The position numbers and the translations under genes are program-made. From Panorpa germanica (Eukaryota > Arthropoda > Insecta > Mecoptera > Panorpidae): 64,000 nucleotides of DNA. Under the pieces are notes generated by a model. That model was not told the DNA's origin. It ran no database searches and saw only the letters and a program-made list of their open reading frames with translations. Positions 1-11,859 of this stretch are shown here, one piece after another (position 1 is the first letter of the stretch; each line of letters starts with the position of its first letter). The stretch is from contig OY783221.1 in assembly GCA_963678705.1 (NCBI GenBank), positions 9,734,001 to 9,798,000 of the forward strand, read 5' to 3'.

Positions 1-2182
1 TTAATGAATTTAGAAATAAATTGTACAACATAATAAAAACCAGATCTCGTCAATTTTACACAATGTGCATTGCTGTAACCAGTGCCGTACTTATCTCTTT
101 TAAAGGAAAGGTTCTTTTAACTCATAAAAGTATTAACTAGATTGTAACGTGAGATCAAAAGAAGAAGAGAACGAATTGGTTGAGAGCCTTTTTCGTATTA
201 TTAGCTTAAGAGTCTCCTCTACACTAAGTTCGACACTGGCTGCAATACAGTTTGATTCTTAACTATAAAGATCATAATATTATATCTATAGGTTTCCAAA
301 TATTCATGTATTCTGGCCTGGGTTAATAACGCTAAGGAATCGCCATACTATCTTACTCCTACATCCTCCAGGATTCGAATTAATGAAGTTACACGAAACC
401 GTAGTCTCGATTACGCATCTAATCGAAACTTGAACACCTTCAAAAGTTTTAAGGACTCGTTGTAATAGTTAGACTAACAAAAACAACTCTTATTAGGTCC
501 TGTGCCTTAACTATTTAGGTTTATTAACAAAACTTTTATACTTATTACTTACTCTATTATACGAAAGTAAATTAGATCATTATTTCTATGTTAGATAGAG
601 AGCTAGGGGTAGATTAGAGGGTCAGAACTTTCTCTTGTCATCCAAAAGAATGTCTATGGTGTTGAAATGATTCGATGGTATATAGCAAAATATCAAAAAT
701 GCAAAGTACGTCATCTGAGAAAAACACAACATCATAACGACAATGGGATTGTAAACCGTTACTTAATTTGCATAAAACGGAACTACATAATGATAAAACA
801 GGCTACCAGAATCTCAAAAGTACAAATATTTTTTAATAACTCCTTATTCTTTAGAAGATATTAGTAATTAAAGAAGTCATTCAACGTGAATGTAGGACCA
901 TGGAAAATTGTGAAAAAGTCTTCAACGTTTTTGGTACTAGTGTGTCGAATGTAAACTACTAACTGCGATAAGAAGAAAAGAGTAGCGCTACCATAGGACA
1001 GTTTACAATAAAATAACAATAATGAGAAATAATATATATTAATAACAATATAAAATTGACATTGAATATAAAATAAATTAACAAATAAAAAGAATAAAGA
1101 TAAATTGTCAAGTGACTGCATATGTAAGCATTTGGTAAGATTTTCTTTAGCTATTCAAGAAATAGATTCAACGTTATAGACAATTCCAATACATGGTTTA
1201 TCACGTCCTGCAGATTTGCCATCTCTTTTATACAACAGAGACACATACAAGTTTGTGTGTGTTACGTCATTTACTACTAACAGCTTGTATCGTATCCCAT
1301 GAAGTACAGGTATTATATTGCGAAAATTGTGAAAAAGGTAAACTAATCTCAACTACTTATATCTTGTGTGATGTAATATGTATATCGTAAACATGCGGTA
1401 AAACTGAAATTCAAATTTGATATAGCTATAACTCTGTCACTTTTTGGATATTTACAAAAATAAAAACGCCAATGTTTAAATTTATTTGAATTGAAAATTA
1501 AAAAGCGACTCCTAAAAAAAGAATTTACAAACCCATTACTAAAGCTATAACGGATTGACTTAATCAACAATATACAAATGGACTCGACGAATATGACTTT
1601 ATTAGTTCGAATCGTTATAAAACTAATGAAAAAATGTACTAACGAAGACCAATTTTACTAGACTAATTAATGCAGAGTAGTACACATTAAATGAGGGGCT
1701 TCCACTTTTTATATAATTCATTAGCTGTTATTACTGGCCGCTTTGGAATGAACCAAACGCAGTACAACTTGTTACTTAACACTCCTTTCGTTCGCCGGTT
1801 GAATTAATACGAGCCAACATCAGGAATGCGCGTTTAAAGAAGATCATCGACTGATTCAACTTTACGATATAAAAGATATGATTACTATTTTTTACACCTG
1901 TAATAAAAATCAAACCACATTCAACTTCAAGTGAGTGACTTGCATCTGAAAGAGAATATAACAATTTTTTTTCTAATTCTAAATCGTCTGTCATGTTTTT
2001 GAATGGAGATTTGACAGGTGCGTCCATCATCTTTGATCAATTCTTTTATTTTCATTTTTTTTTTTTAATATTTTAGATTAATAATATTAATATCTATATG
2101 ATGATAAAGATAAAGATAGAAAATATTCATTTTATCTACTAGCTATCAATGTATATATGTACGTAAACATTTTATTCTAATC
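1..2182. other. AT-rich noncoding stretch
   Basis: No coding or RNA gene is recognised. The open frames here are short, low in complexity and without recognisable domains. The only structured piece is the repeat at about 1425-1550, listed separately. Confidence 0.5.
1425..1550 (-). repeat. Fragment of ACAGGGTG-ended DNA element family
   Basis: Read on the minus strand this carries the ordered landmarks of the family whose most complete copy is at 39355-40040: GGGTTTGTAA, AGGAGTCG, a TTTTGA/TTTTCA-rich stretch, ATTGGCGTTTTTATT, and AAATATCCAAAAAGTGACAG followed by a TATAGCTA-type end. The match is seen by eye. Both ends are missing, so this is a decayed internal fragment. Confidence 0.5.
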
Positions 2183-2350
2183 ATGTCTGCCAACTTAAAC
2201 AAAAAAGAAACTAGTAAACGTTCTATACAACGGCGTTTGCATAGAGGTTGGATGCCACCTGAATTCTACTTCTATCCCCTCGGAAAATATTCTACGGACG
2301 CCCATGGTTGTATGTATGGCATAGCATTAGACACACCTGTAAATAGTTGA
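2183..2350 (+). CDS. Small intact ORF, 55 residues, unknown
   Basis: An ATG-to-TGA frame of 55 codons that I do not recognise. It begins MSANLNKKETSKRSIQRRL, basic in its first half (KKETSKRSIQRRLHRGW) and aromatic in the middle (PPEFYFYPLGKY), and ends in DTPVNS. Its composition is less AT-biased than the flanks and it uses a varied codon set, unlike the low-complexity frames elsewhere in the window. It could be a small host exon, a remnant of a larger protein, or chance. The upstream sequence is a poly-T stretch and AT-rich DNA with no clear promoter. There is no sign that the frame continues upstream through a splice acceptor. Function unknown. Confidence 0.2.
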   Translation: MSANLNKKETSKRSIQRRLHRGWMPPEFYFYPLGKYSTDAHGCMYGIALDTPVNS

Positions 2351-3243
2351 TTTATTTTGCTGTATTCATACGTTAACGCCATTTTTCTTTTTATAAATAT
2401 TTAATAATCGTTTTTTCTATTTTTTATTCACTAGTAAACTGATGTTGACTGATATGTTAAAAACAATAGCTTACAATAGTGTTGTAATATGTCTAGTTAC
2501 AAGTAATAGAGCAGTAAATTTGAAGAAATAGTGCAATACGCAGTTAGGAACGTATGCGTAATAGCTAACTTGAAAGCGAGCGAAATATAGGAAGTAGGCG
2601 TATAAAAACCTGATTTACCAGCGTGAAGGTAGGTAGGTGTAGCTGGCCTTCATACTCTTCCCGTGGCCTCTAACTTCCGCCAGACATTTTAAAGCTCTTA
2701 AGAAAGTTAAGTAAAAAAGACGGCTGGTATTCAATAGATTGTGAATTTAAGTTAGGTACCGATGAAGACGCTTTACAGAGATTCTCTTGAGCTCTTCTCG
2801 AGAGCTTTGAAATGACGCCAATTCGATGAAAATCTTGAATCATTTGATTCACTATGAAAATACATAACAATGAAAATGTTTCATCATTTTTGGTACAGCC
2901 TACACATACTCGTATGTTCATTTCCTGTTACAAAGTTTTGGGAAGCCTATCCCGGCTAAAGGATGTTTGATCCGGAAGACATTAGCGTCACTATCTAAAC
3001 GATATCAATTACTAATTACCAATTCGTCCGCTGTTATTATTATATGTCGGATAATATACGAGTATGTACAACATTTCCTCATCTTACCATCTAATTAAAC
3101 ATTTTCCATAGTTGAATATCTGTACACATATATAAATGTAAATATATGGAGATACAACCTAGCATACATTCACGGCTGGTGCAGTCAGCAAGAATTAAGG
3201 TGCTTCTACCTTAGAAGAGTATATTGGAGTTATTACGCATAGA
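2351..3243. other. Noncoding stretch, nothing recognised
   Basis: Mostly AT-rich sequence with a slightly GC-richer patch at about 2600-2700. No recognisable gene. Two of the ten TACTCGTA octamers of the window lie here (2907 and 3057). Confidence 0.45.
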
Positions 3244-3497
3244 TCATTATCATGTCATCATCTTGGCACTATAGTCCATGTAGATGCCAGCCCTTCTTTA
3301 AGATTTTTTTCCCTCCTTCTTTTGGCCACCTTCCTCTTTCAATTCACCACACCTATCCTCTTTATTTTCATTTGTTCTTACCACCTAGCCCAAGGTCTTT
3401 CACGCACTCTTACATCATTTCCTCCCTTTAGTTTCTTAGCGATTCTCTCCCCGTCCACTGTTTTTACACTTCATAACCGTTGAATTGCTTTTCTCCT
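3244..3497 (-). pseudogene. RTE/jockey-type LINE reverse transcriptase, C-terminal tail (remnant)
   Basis: The CT-rich plus strand becomes protein-like on the minus strand. It reads AKKLKGGNDVRVRERPWARW, then after a stop EQMKIKRIGVVN, another stop, KRKVAKRRREKNLKEGLAS. This matches the usual tail of insect RTE-like ORF2 proteins (GRPRxRWxD...LKxLGVxNWxxKAxDRxxWRxILxEAK). The minus-strand 3' end runs into an ATGATGAC-type tail at about 3244-3265, as RTE elements often do. At least two stop codons interrupt the frame and the 5' part is absent, so this is a dead 5'-truncated insertion. It shares its domain type with the better preserved copy at 55741-56054, but the sequences differ enough to be another family. 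Confidence 0.6.
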
Positions 3498-6400
3498 AAT
3501 TTCTGTCAGTATATCACTTTTTCAATACCTGCGAAGAACGATGAAAACTAAGAACATTCCAACTGACAATCCAAAAATCGTTTTTCCTTTTCCAATACAA
3601 AGTCGCTGAAAGACTTAAATATTCATGAGATGTACTGAATTTTCCGCACCGTTGATGATACATCACTATTAGTATATATTTAATTATTACTACGAATATT
3701 TCAATGATTACATTTGAAGATGTTATAAATGTGATAGTGTACATGTGGCTTTACATACATTTGGGATAAGGACAGATCAATTATCTTTACATGAAATTTC
3801 CTGGTCAGATAGATTAATATATACAGCTATCAAAGGAGCAACATTAATTATTACCACACTGTGCTTGTAATCCATCAGTGTGTTAGTATATATGTAGTGT
3901 TACATCTAGAAGACATTTATGATATTAGAGGAATTGATATTCTGGGAAAATTTGGAAGATGTATTACGAGAATTAGTATCACACAAGAACACTGAGGCTG
4001 TTTATTACATCGTAGTAATTTCACTCTCTAAATTGAATGTTGTATCATTCATTGCTTATACGAGTGGTAGCCTATATATTGGATATCATGGCGTTAGTAT
4101 TTCTGACTAGCATCTCTGCATTTCAGTAGCTGAGATGTAACTGGAACATAGTGTTTGTGTTGTGTTAAAATAGTTCATGTATCTTAGAAAACTATAAAAT
4201 TAAATACTTCTCGATTAACAAAAAACTTCATCCTGGGAAAGGAGATTGATATTAAGTAGAGTATTCATGAAAATAATAACGCTGATGTTCTTAAGTCTAA
4301 CACAGTGTCTACGGCGACGTTTAAATAGCGACGCTTGATGCCTATTGAACGACTATGGTTGATTTGAGATGATTACTCCACAAATCTAATTGATTGTGAC
4401 GAGTTGTTGTCCAATCGGCCTCTGAATGGACTACGCAGTAAGAAAAATAAGCCAAAGCCTCGTTCTTAAACTGGAGGCACACTGCCATAGAAAATCGAGC
4501 CGAAAAAATCCACACTGCAAATTTGTATCAAACTGCAGACTTTTCAAAACAGCAGAGTGTGTGTACATTTATATACGAACTAGTCGTATATAATTTGAGT
4601 TGTGAACTTTACGAAGACCAAATTGGGACTGACGTAAAGTGAATCGCGTTAGAGAGAGATGGAGGAGTTAGCTATACCTCATCATGAAGCTACATTTGTA
4701 CCACATATTAAAAACTAGAGAACTGCCAGAACTACACACGTGGCTTACATCTAACTAACCTCAACCTATAACTGTGCCTCTGTCTATAAAGCTACAAGTG
4801 CTTGAAACTCAAAACATTCACTCACTAATTTTTGGAAATAATAGTACATTACTGTTTGTAATTAATTTAAATTTTAAGATAACACTTAGAAATCTTGTCT
4901 ACATTTTTACTTGATTCAATGTATATAAAAATTTGCCATCTATATTTTATAATCAAGACTAAAAACATATGTATAACCTTGAAAAAACTACTGTAATGTT
5001 AAAAATGACTTTTCGAAAGCAGTTTTAAAAGAACTTTTGTTGTGAGCATCAAGGACAGCATTTAGTGGAGTGGGGTATTAGTTAAGGGTGTTAGGTTGCC
5101 TTTCAAGGGATGAGAAACACTCGGGTGCTTGTATTTCCGCTACTACGAACACAGATTGAAATAATTCTGGTTTTTTAAACGTAGCAAAGGAAAGTAAGCA
5201 GTCAGTACATAAAAATAACACATAGTGGATTTAGTAGAGTATTAGTTTTCTATTTATCTTCAATTTGTCAATTGCTTCATATTTATGACAGATGTAATCC
5301 GAGAGTTTCTAATTGTTAGCGGCGTCGCGACGCTATTTGTTCATTTACGCTGAAGCGACGTATTACCTTTCCACTCGTCGCCATCATCAGCAGAGATTAA
5401 ACTGTCACTGAGTTCGTAAGGTAATTGGATAAAAATGATACGGGAATATTTCTTCTCCTTTGTTAAACTTTGTACATTTAAAAAGATTTTAAAAAAGAGC
5501 TGACGTTTTAAACTTAAGCTAATCGGTTCTAGAAAACTGTTTCTAATATCATAACCACAGACGTTGCGACTCAGTGAAAAGAAAATGGTTATTTAGAGCA
5601 AACGTCGCCTAACTACAGCCTGTCGTCTACTTTTAATCTGGCCTTTACATGATAGAAATTTTAATAAATATTTTGATAAATATAATTTGCGATTTTAATA
5701 TGAATGTAGCTCTTCCTATTAAGTACATCAACGTTTTAAGAAACCTTTAAAATTAGGAGCTGATAGTCGAGTTAGCTGTGACGTCACTGTTCGCATTCTT
5801 TCGTCTGCTGTAGAATAAGTATTGACAGTTTTCTTAGTTTGGTTTTCTAAATAAAATAAGAAGTGGTAATTTAGATCTTCAGTATGATGAAATTTCATCT
5901 TAGAGAAAACAATTAGTCAGGTAGAATGTAGTCTATCATAAATATGAAAATTTAAGTTGCATTATATTTTTTGCAAAATTCAACCAGTTCTATAATACGT
6001 TGAACAATAAATAGAAATCTTTGAATTTGCTTTCAAAAAAGTGTTTGTCGACCACTGAATTAGAGCGTATTAAAACAAACTGTGAGATGATGTTTGTGGC
6101 TATGAAATTTGACTTTATCATTGACTTCCCATCAGTCCTGATAACTACTGGTCATATCTTAATACGAAAATGTCTCGCAAAACACAAAACATTGATGTTA
6201 CCTTACAAAACCTGACAATATTTAATTTAAAAGGGTTTTATTTTACGGGTCTTTTTTATAACTATTTTCAAAACCTTGAAACAGTGTTTTTAAGATCCTA
6301 TAATTCATAGAAAGGTGTTTTTTTTAAGTTTTATGATTATGTTAATAGGCAAATAGGTAATCGGCAAAGAGTTTACGTAACAGGTGACGCTTTCATATTA

Positions 6401-7730
6401 GATAAACCTTAAATACGCATAAGTGTATTTAGCTGGATTAAAGTATTTTTCTTATTTTGTAATATTTTTCTAATGCTCTTGTAAAGTAAATAATAATACT
6501 TATAACAACATTAAAAATAGAACTTCAAACTTTCGTGACACAATCCATATAAAATATACATGTGGAATTAATATCAAAATATAAGTACCAAGATTGTTAT
6601 GAAGGTAAATGGAATGGATAAATGCTAAAAAATTAAAAAAAAAAGGTACAGCCAGTCTATTCTCGTATGCATACAGAAGAAAGAAAATCTAGAAAAAGTA
6701 ACTTTAAAATAAAGCGAAAGAAAATTGCTAAAGAAAACTAAAGTTTTTGTTAACTTTTGTAGGTTTTAACTCTTGTAGTATAACTTCTCTTTCGGAATAG
6801 GGGATGGCAAAAAGAAAGCGAAGAAGAGTTTGAGTTGGGGATTCTTTATAGGATACTTCAAGGCGCATTTAAGACTAAGAAAATGTTTGAGGGTGGTATG
6901 TGTATATATATAGATGCGAGTATATATATTAGGAATAAAAACAATAGCGTTCAGTAGGGGTTGTGTTTTGTGGTTGTTTTTAATAGATTTTTGTGTTCTT
7001 TCGTCTGTACTCACCGAAATAATTGAATACATAAAAGGAATAGAAATTTGTGATTTGAAAATTAGTCACGTATTTGACCTTATGTGACGCTTTTACTTAA
7101 TAATTGATTTGCTGAGATAAAATAAACATTTTTTTTAATAACATTAGTATAGAATAATAGCTTTAGATACAAAAATTAACAATATTACAAGACAATAGCG
7201 TCAATACATTAAATTTTATGGAAAGCAAGTTATTATTTGATATGGCTACCTCTGATGCGGACACGAATGTTCACACTGAGCAAATTCCATTTGGAATATT
7301 TCTGTTCAAGTCGACGTGGAAAAATATGCTTCAGTAGGGTTGTAAACAACTTGATAGACTGACGCTGTATAATATATGAGCACGCTGTCTTTAGCTGTAT
7401 GCTGTAGGCGTTCCTTAAGTTTATTCCTTTTCAATGGTGGCCTCCATACTCGCCAGTCCTAATTCCGATAGGTTTCTCCATATGGTTCATTTTGAGAGCT
7501 AAGGTGTCTACAAAAAACTATGAAAAATTTAAGTCAGCACTTCTTCGGGAAAGGCAACGAATCCCACATGATAAATTTGGATTTATTAAGGATTCCAAAA
7601 AAACATTTGTATATACATACTATATTCAAGGTATATACATTCATGTATATTGTATATTACTGTATGGCATATGTATGTGCGGTCGCAAAGGTATGTGCAT
7701 ATTTAAATATTGCTGCAGATACATAGTATG

Positions 7731-7752
7731 TACTGTACTGTACTGTACTGTA
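7731..7752. repeat. (TACTG)n pentanucleotide microsatellite
   Basis: Four perfect TACTG units followed by TA, within a TATG-rich low-complexity stretch. Confidence 0.85.
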
Positions 7753-8923
7753 TATAAATTTCATGTATATGCAATGTATATATATAAAAGATATTATTTT
7801 CACATTATGGAGCGTATATGAATATACAGAGCATATCTTATGTTACCATTTCAAACAATGACATGTTTTTCATAATATTTTTATTGTGTTAAAATATTAT
7901 TCCAGCAGATTCATAATTAACGAAATTAGAGTATTTTTAAATTGGTATCACTTCGAGCGACAGTCCCTATATATATTTAATTAGGCAAAATGATTCTTTA
8001 GTTCACAAAATACTTACATAATTAACAATGTACCTAAATAATGAAGTAAATAAAAAAAAAACAATGAAGCAAGAAAAAAAAGAACAACAAAAGTTTAAAA
8101 TAGACTTTAAAAATGCATTAATACTTTGAAATAAGACTTTAATATTGAAGCGTTTTTTATTTTGTAAATTCCATAAAAAAAGAGAAAAACTTTACAATAA
8201 GTTTATATTACTCGAGAAAGAAATTAATAATATTGTAACAACTTTTTATAATAATGTCTTAACATAACAAAACGTCAAACTTAGTTACTTCATTTGTCGT
8301 CAGATGGCAGATGCCAGTTTTCAAAGAGATTATTTGCTAGTTACTTACAAAAAAAAATATTATAATCTTATTTTCTTGATTATGAAAAAAGTACTGCGCA
8401 ACTTGACAAGAAATGCTAGTAAAATAAATATTAGATGAAATATGTTCCGCTGTGTACTTGTATAGTATATATATATAGTTATATACATGTTGTATATAAA
8501 CGTTTATATATGTAATGTGAGTTTTCCGTTTTTCGTTTGGTGACACTAGCATATCTCATTGAGCACAATCAAAGATAACATCATAAAACGAAAAACTTTT
8601 TCAATATTTTATTAAAAAACTATGCTAGATGAAAGCCAGATGTACACTGCAAAATTATTGCAATATGGTGTAGTTTAAAACATAGTCAAGCAGGGAAATG
8701 TTGACACCAGGAACGGGCATAAAAATATCGTATTGTGATAGATCATAGGTATAACGCATCACTTAATAAGTGATTTTTAGTTAGTACCAACCTTTAAACG
8801 ATATGTGTCAAAATTTTGTGATATTCTGGCCATTCGTTTGACAGTTACAGTTGTTTTATTGACACTACTTTTGTAATTAAAAAAAAAATGGAAAAATATA
8901 AAAATCATATGGGTTTGTCAATA

Positions 8924-8937
8924 GTGGCGCCATCTAT
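8924..8937 (+). promoter_or_regulatory. GTGGCGCCATCTAT motif (CTCF-like half-site)
   Basis: One of three near-identical motifs in the window (also 27824-27837 and 63653-63666). GCGCCATCT resembles one half of the insect CTCF core (GCGCCMYCT). No binding is shown, and the motif could instead be part of a dispersed repeat. Confidence 0.2.
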
Positions 8938-9036
8938 ATGTAAGAAGTATATGTAGTATATTATTATTAATCTTAGTATACCGCCATAATATTTAATTGT
9001 CTATTATCTATTTGATTAACAATTATTTCTCATACT

Positions 9037-9286
9037 CCCAGTAAACAATTTGGTGAAGTGTCCTGTTTTGTGACGTTTCTATCACTGCTGCACTTCAATT
9101 ATAATTCGCATCAACTTTATCTTCATCCGTATTCCGACAGGTGGACTGATTTCGCCATTTGTAGCCGATAAAATATACATTTTATATGAACGACTGGTGA
9201 AACTGAACTATAAATGAACTCTTTCATGACAAAAAAATCATACGTATCTTCAATATGATGACAAAGTGACTCCAAAATGTTTACTG
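9037..9286 (+). mobile_element. CCCAGTAAAC-ended MITE, copy 1
   Basis: About 250 bp. It begins CCCAGTAAACAATTTGG and ends CCAAAATGTTTACTG, the inverted terminus, whose outer GG has decayed to AA. The interior carries family landmarks: GTGACGTTTCTATCACT, CATCAACTTTATCTTCAT, TATTCCGACAGGTGG, GTAGCCGATAAA and TTTCATGACAAAAAAATCAT. If the decayed outer AA is counted as part of the element, the flanks are CT on the left and CT on the right, a 2-bp duplication. It is nonautonomous, since no transposase is visible. Confidence 0.85.
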
Positions 9287-9483
9287 AACTCTAACAGTCG
9301 GCTAACTTTGGATCCAGGTTTAAATTTAAAAGATAAAATAAATTTATTCCATGACTGGTAACGATTTAATTCACAAAATAATAAGGAAATTATAAAATCT
9401 ATAATATAAATTATTCGATATTGGGAATACCCAAATATTTTATTTATAAGCTATTGTGTACATCCAACTTTGAGCACTGTTTC

Positions 9484-9520
9484 CAGAGAGAGGGACAGAG
9501 AGAGAGAAAGAGAGAGATGT
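9484..9520. repeat. (GA)n-rich microsatellite
   Basis: Imperfect GA repeat with scattered interruptions (GGGACAG, AAAG). Confidence 0.75.
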
Positions 9521-10195
9521 CGGCAATAAGCTTAGTGTCTAAATAGTACGAACATATAGAGGAGCTGCAGAGATGCTTTAAAGTGTAGAATGTCGAACAA
9601 TCAATCGATTACTTCAAATCAGATCACAGATGTGATGAAAAACAGATAGAACAAAGTGAAGCGTTAGAGAAAATGCATAAATACCTACTGATGTTCGTAC
9701 TGCATAAAGCTGCATCCACACTGTATGAAAATATGGTGGATTGTGGTAATTTTGTACCTAGATCCAGATGTATGTGCATTTATGTATCTATAGTGAATAT
9801 TTGTGAATCTAGAAAATCTAAAATTTAAGAACTGTTTTTGAAAAATAAATGTCTTTTGGCCCATTAACATAATCATAAAAGTTAAGTACTGTATCAAAGA
9901 TTAAATGATAATAAAGTTGTTTTGTTGTAGATTTGAAATTCGAAAAAACACCTTCTCTGAATTTGGTTGACTTAGGTTTAGTGAATGAAACAGCTCTGGT
10001 TTTTATTTTAAACTATGGTTTTTCCTAATTTTATTTTGTTGTTTTGGCTATTGCTGGTTTGTGAGCTGTTTTACGAGTGATTTAGCCAGACACAGTACGT
10101 TCAAGCCTTGTGATTATAAAATAACAAAAGAACAAATCGAACTAAATATTTAATAACAATGGATAAAGGACTGAACAAATAATCAAAGTATAGTT

Positions 10196-10370
10196 TAAAT
10201 TACGAGAGTTCGGCGGTGACTTATACTTAAAACAAGTTGTGGGGTATAAACTGCCGATATAACTAAAAATCATTGATTCACTTATTTTTCTATAATGTAT
10301 ATAGAAACGAATAAGATAAAATTCATTATCGTATTATAGATTTATACCGCTTTTATAATGTCTTTTAAGT
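10196..10370 (+). repeat. Dispersed repeat paired with 38905-39020
   Basis: The left end (AGTTTAAATTACGAGAG, then GGTGACTTATACTTAAAA) is the reverse complement of the right end of the 38905 copy. The segment TATAATGTATATAGAAACGAA to GTATTATAG matches the left part of that copy. This suggests a small element with inverted ends near GTATAGTTYAAATTACGAGAG. Superfamily unknown. Confidence 0.45.
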
Positions 10371-11840
10371 ATATATTATAATATTTCAAAAATATATTAA
10401 ATTAAAGTGAGATTTTGTTTTACCAAAGCATATTCTTATTTAAATCCTTATAGATGTGGGGTGTTTTCTAATTAGCAAGAAGACAGTTTTTCAAGTCTGC
10501 GAAATCCTTAAGATCCTTAAGGACTATGCTTCCCTAAGAATATGATCGAAGACACGTGTCTCTGGGCGACCGGACACTGATAGCATGACACTTTTAAAAC
10601 CATTTTGTCTTAAAACACACACGTTGCAAGTCCACGTGTCCTATGCCCCTACCGGGTAGCTGTTCGACCGTCTTAAAACACATATTACACATTAAATTTA
10701 ATTATTTCTTTCAGCAGTAATTAAAGATTCTTTAAAATAAATAATAAACTCAATTTTCCGATATTAAAATTAACTTAAATTAACATTAATCTCCACTCGT
10801 TATTCTCCCCCAAACTAACGAATTCCTTTTCCCGAAACAACACGACATTTACAATGTTGAACGATCCGTTTCTATAATTACAAAATAAATATTTGACATT
10901 TTCCTTGTTTTGTTTTTATTTTGTATGGATTTTCGATTAACGAAAAAAATAACATAGAATGACATACACATTGGTAGCCACCATGGCATTCATGATCCAC
11001 CATTGAACCCCCATGACATCAAGATCTACGACATCATGTCGCGACGTGTTATGGGGAATTGGGGATATGAGATGTTCGTGACGAGGTGAATTAAATTTTT
11101 AATTTTCTTTATCACGTTTTAATTGGAGCATATGTACAAGTATTATGAGTAATTAAAGTAATTAAACCCATCACTAATACATCAATGGTACATGTAACAC
11201 ACAGTTTATGTGGGCTTGAAGCTGTCGGTGAAAAATAATCAATAATTATAGAATAACATAACATTCCGTTTGTTACAACTTACATTTAATATTCAATATA
11301 AAATGAAATCGAAAGCAAATTCAGAAAAAGAGTTGCCTAGCGTCTGACTGCGAGAAATAAAGATTCATTTCAAAACGCTTCAAAGGAAGAAGTAAGACGG
11401 TGTTAAAATAACGTGAACTAATATTCTTAACATACAAATAACTTGAATAAGTGATCTCCCATATTTATAGACTTCACATATCGAATATCAGAAACGTACT
11501 GGCGCAAAATGGCGGCAAATTTAAAACAATCACCTCCCATTGAGATAAACTTTCCTTTGCATTGGAGGAATTTCAGGAATAGCAGGTACGTCTCTATTTA
11601 GCAGCTGAACGACGACCTTTGCTACCCACCTATAGAACAGGTCCGAAGGCTCTATAATATGACAACTTAGAGTAGACCGTATATGATAATGAAGAAAATA
11701 TATTCCCAACAAACACAACTTAAAGATCAAAGATACGAAACCGATTTGTAGGCATTTAGGCAACTTTTAAAAGGTCCTGATGATGAAATTAATCAGCGTA
11801 TAAAAGTCCTAAAGCTCTATCACTTGAATCATGCTGGTAC

Positions 11841-11859
11841 TGGTGGTGGTGGTGGTGGT
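11841..11859. repeat. (TGG)n trinucleotide microsatellite
   Basis: Six TGG units and a partial one, not inside a supported reading frame. Confidence 0.85.

Larger units (their letters stand above)
3498..9036. other. Long AT-rich noncoding stretch
   Basis: No gene or recognisable element. Short open frames here (for example near 3919-4110, 6021-6215 and 7492-7821) show no domain and have low-complexity composition. A short TACTG tandem lies at 7731-7752 and a GCGCCATCTAT motif at 8924-8937. Confidence 0.45.
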
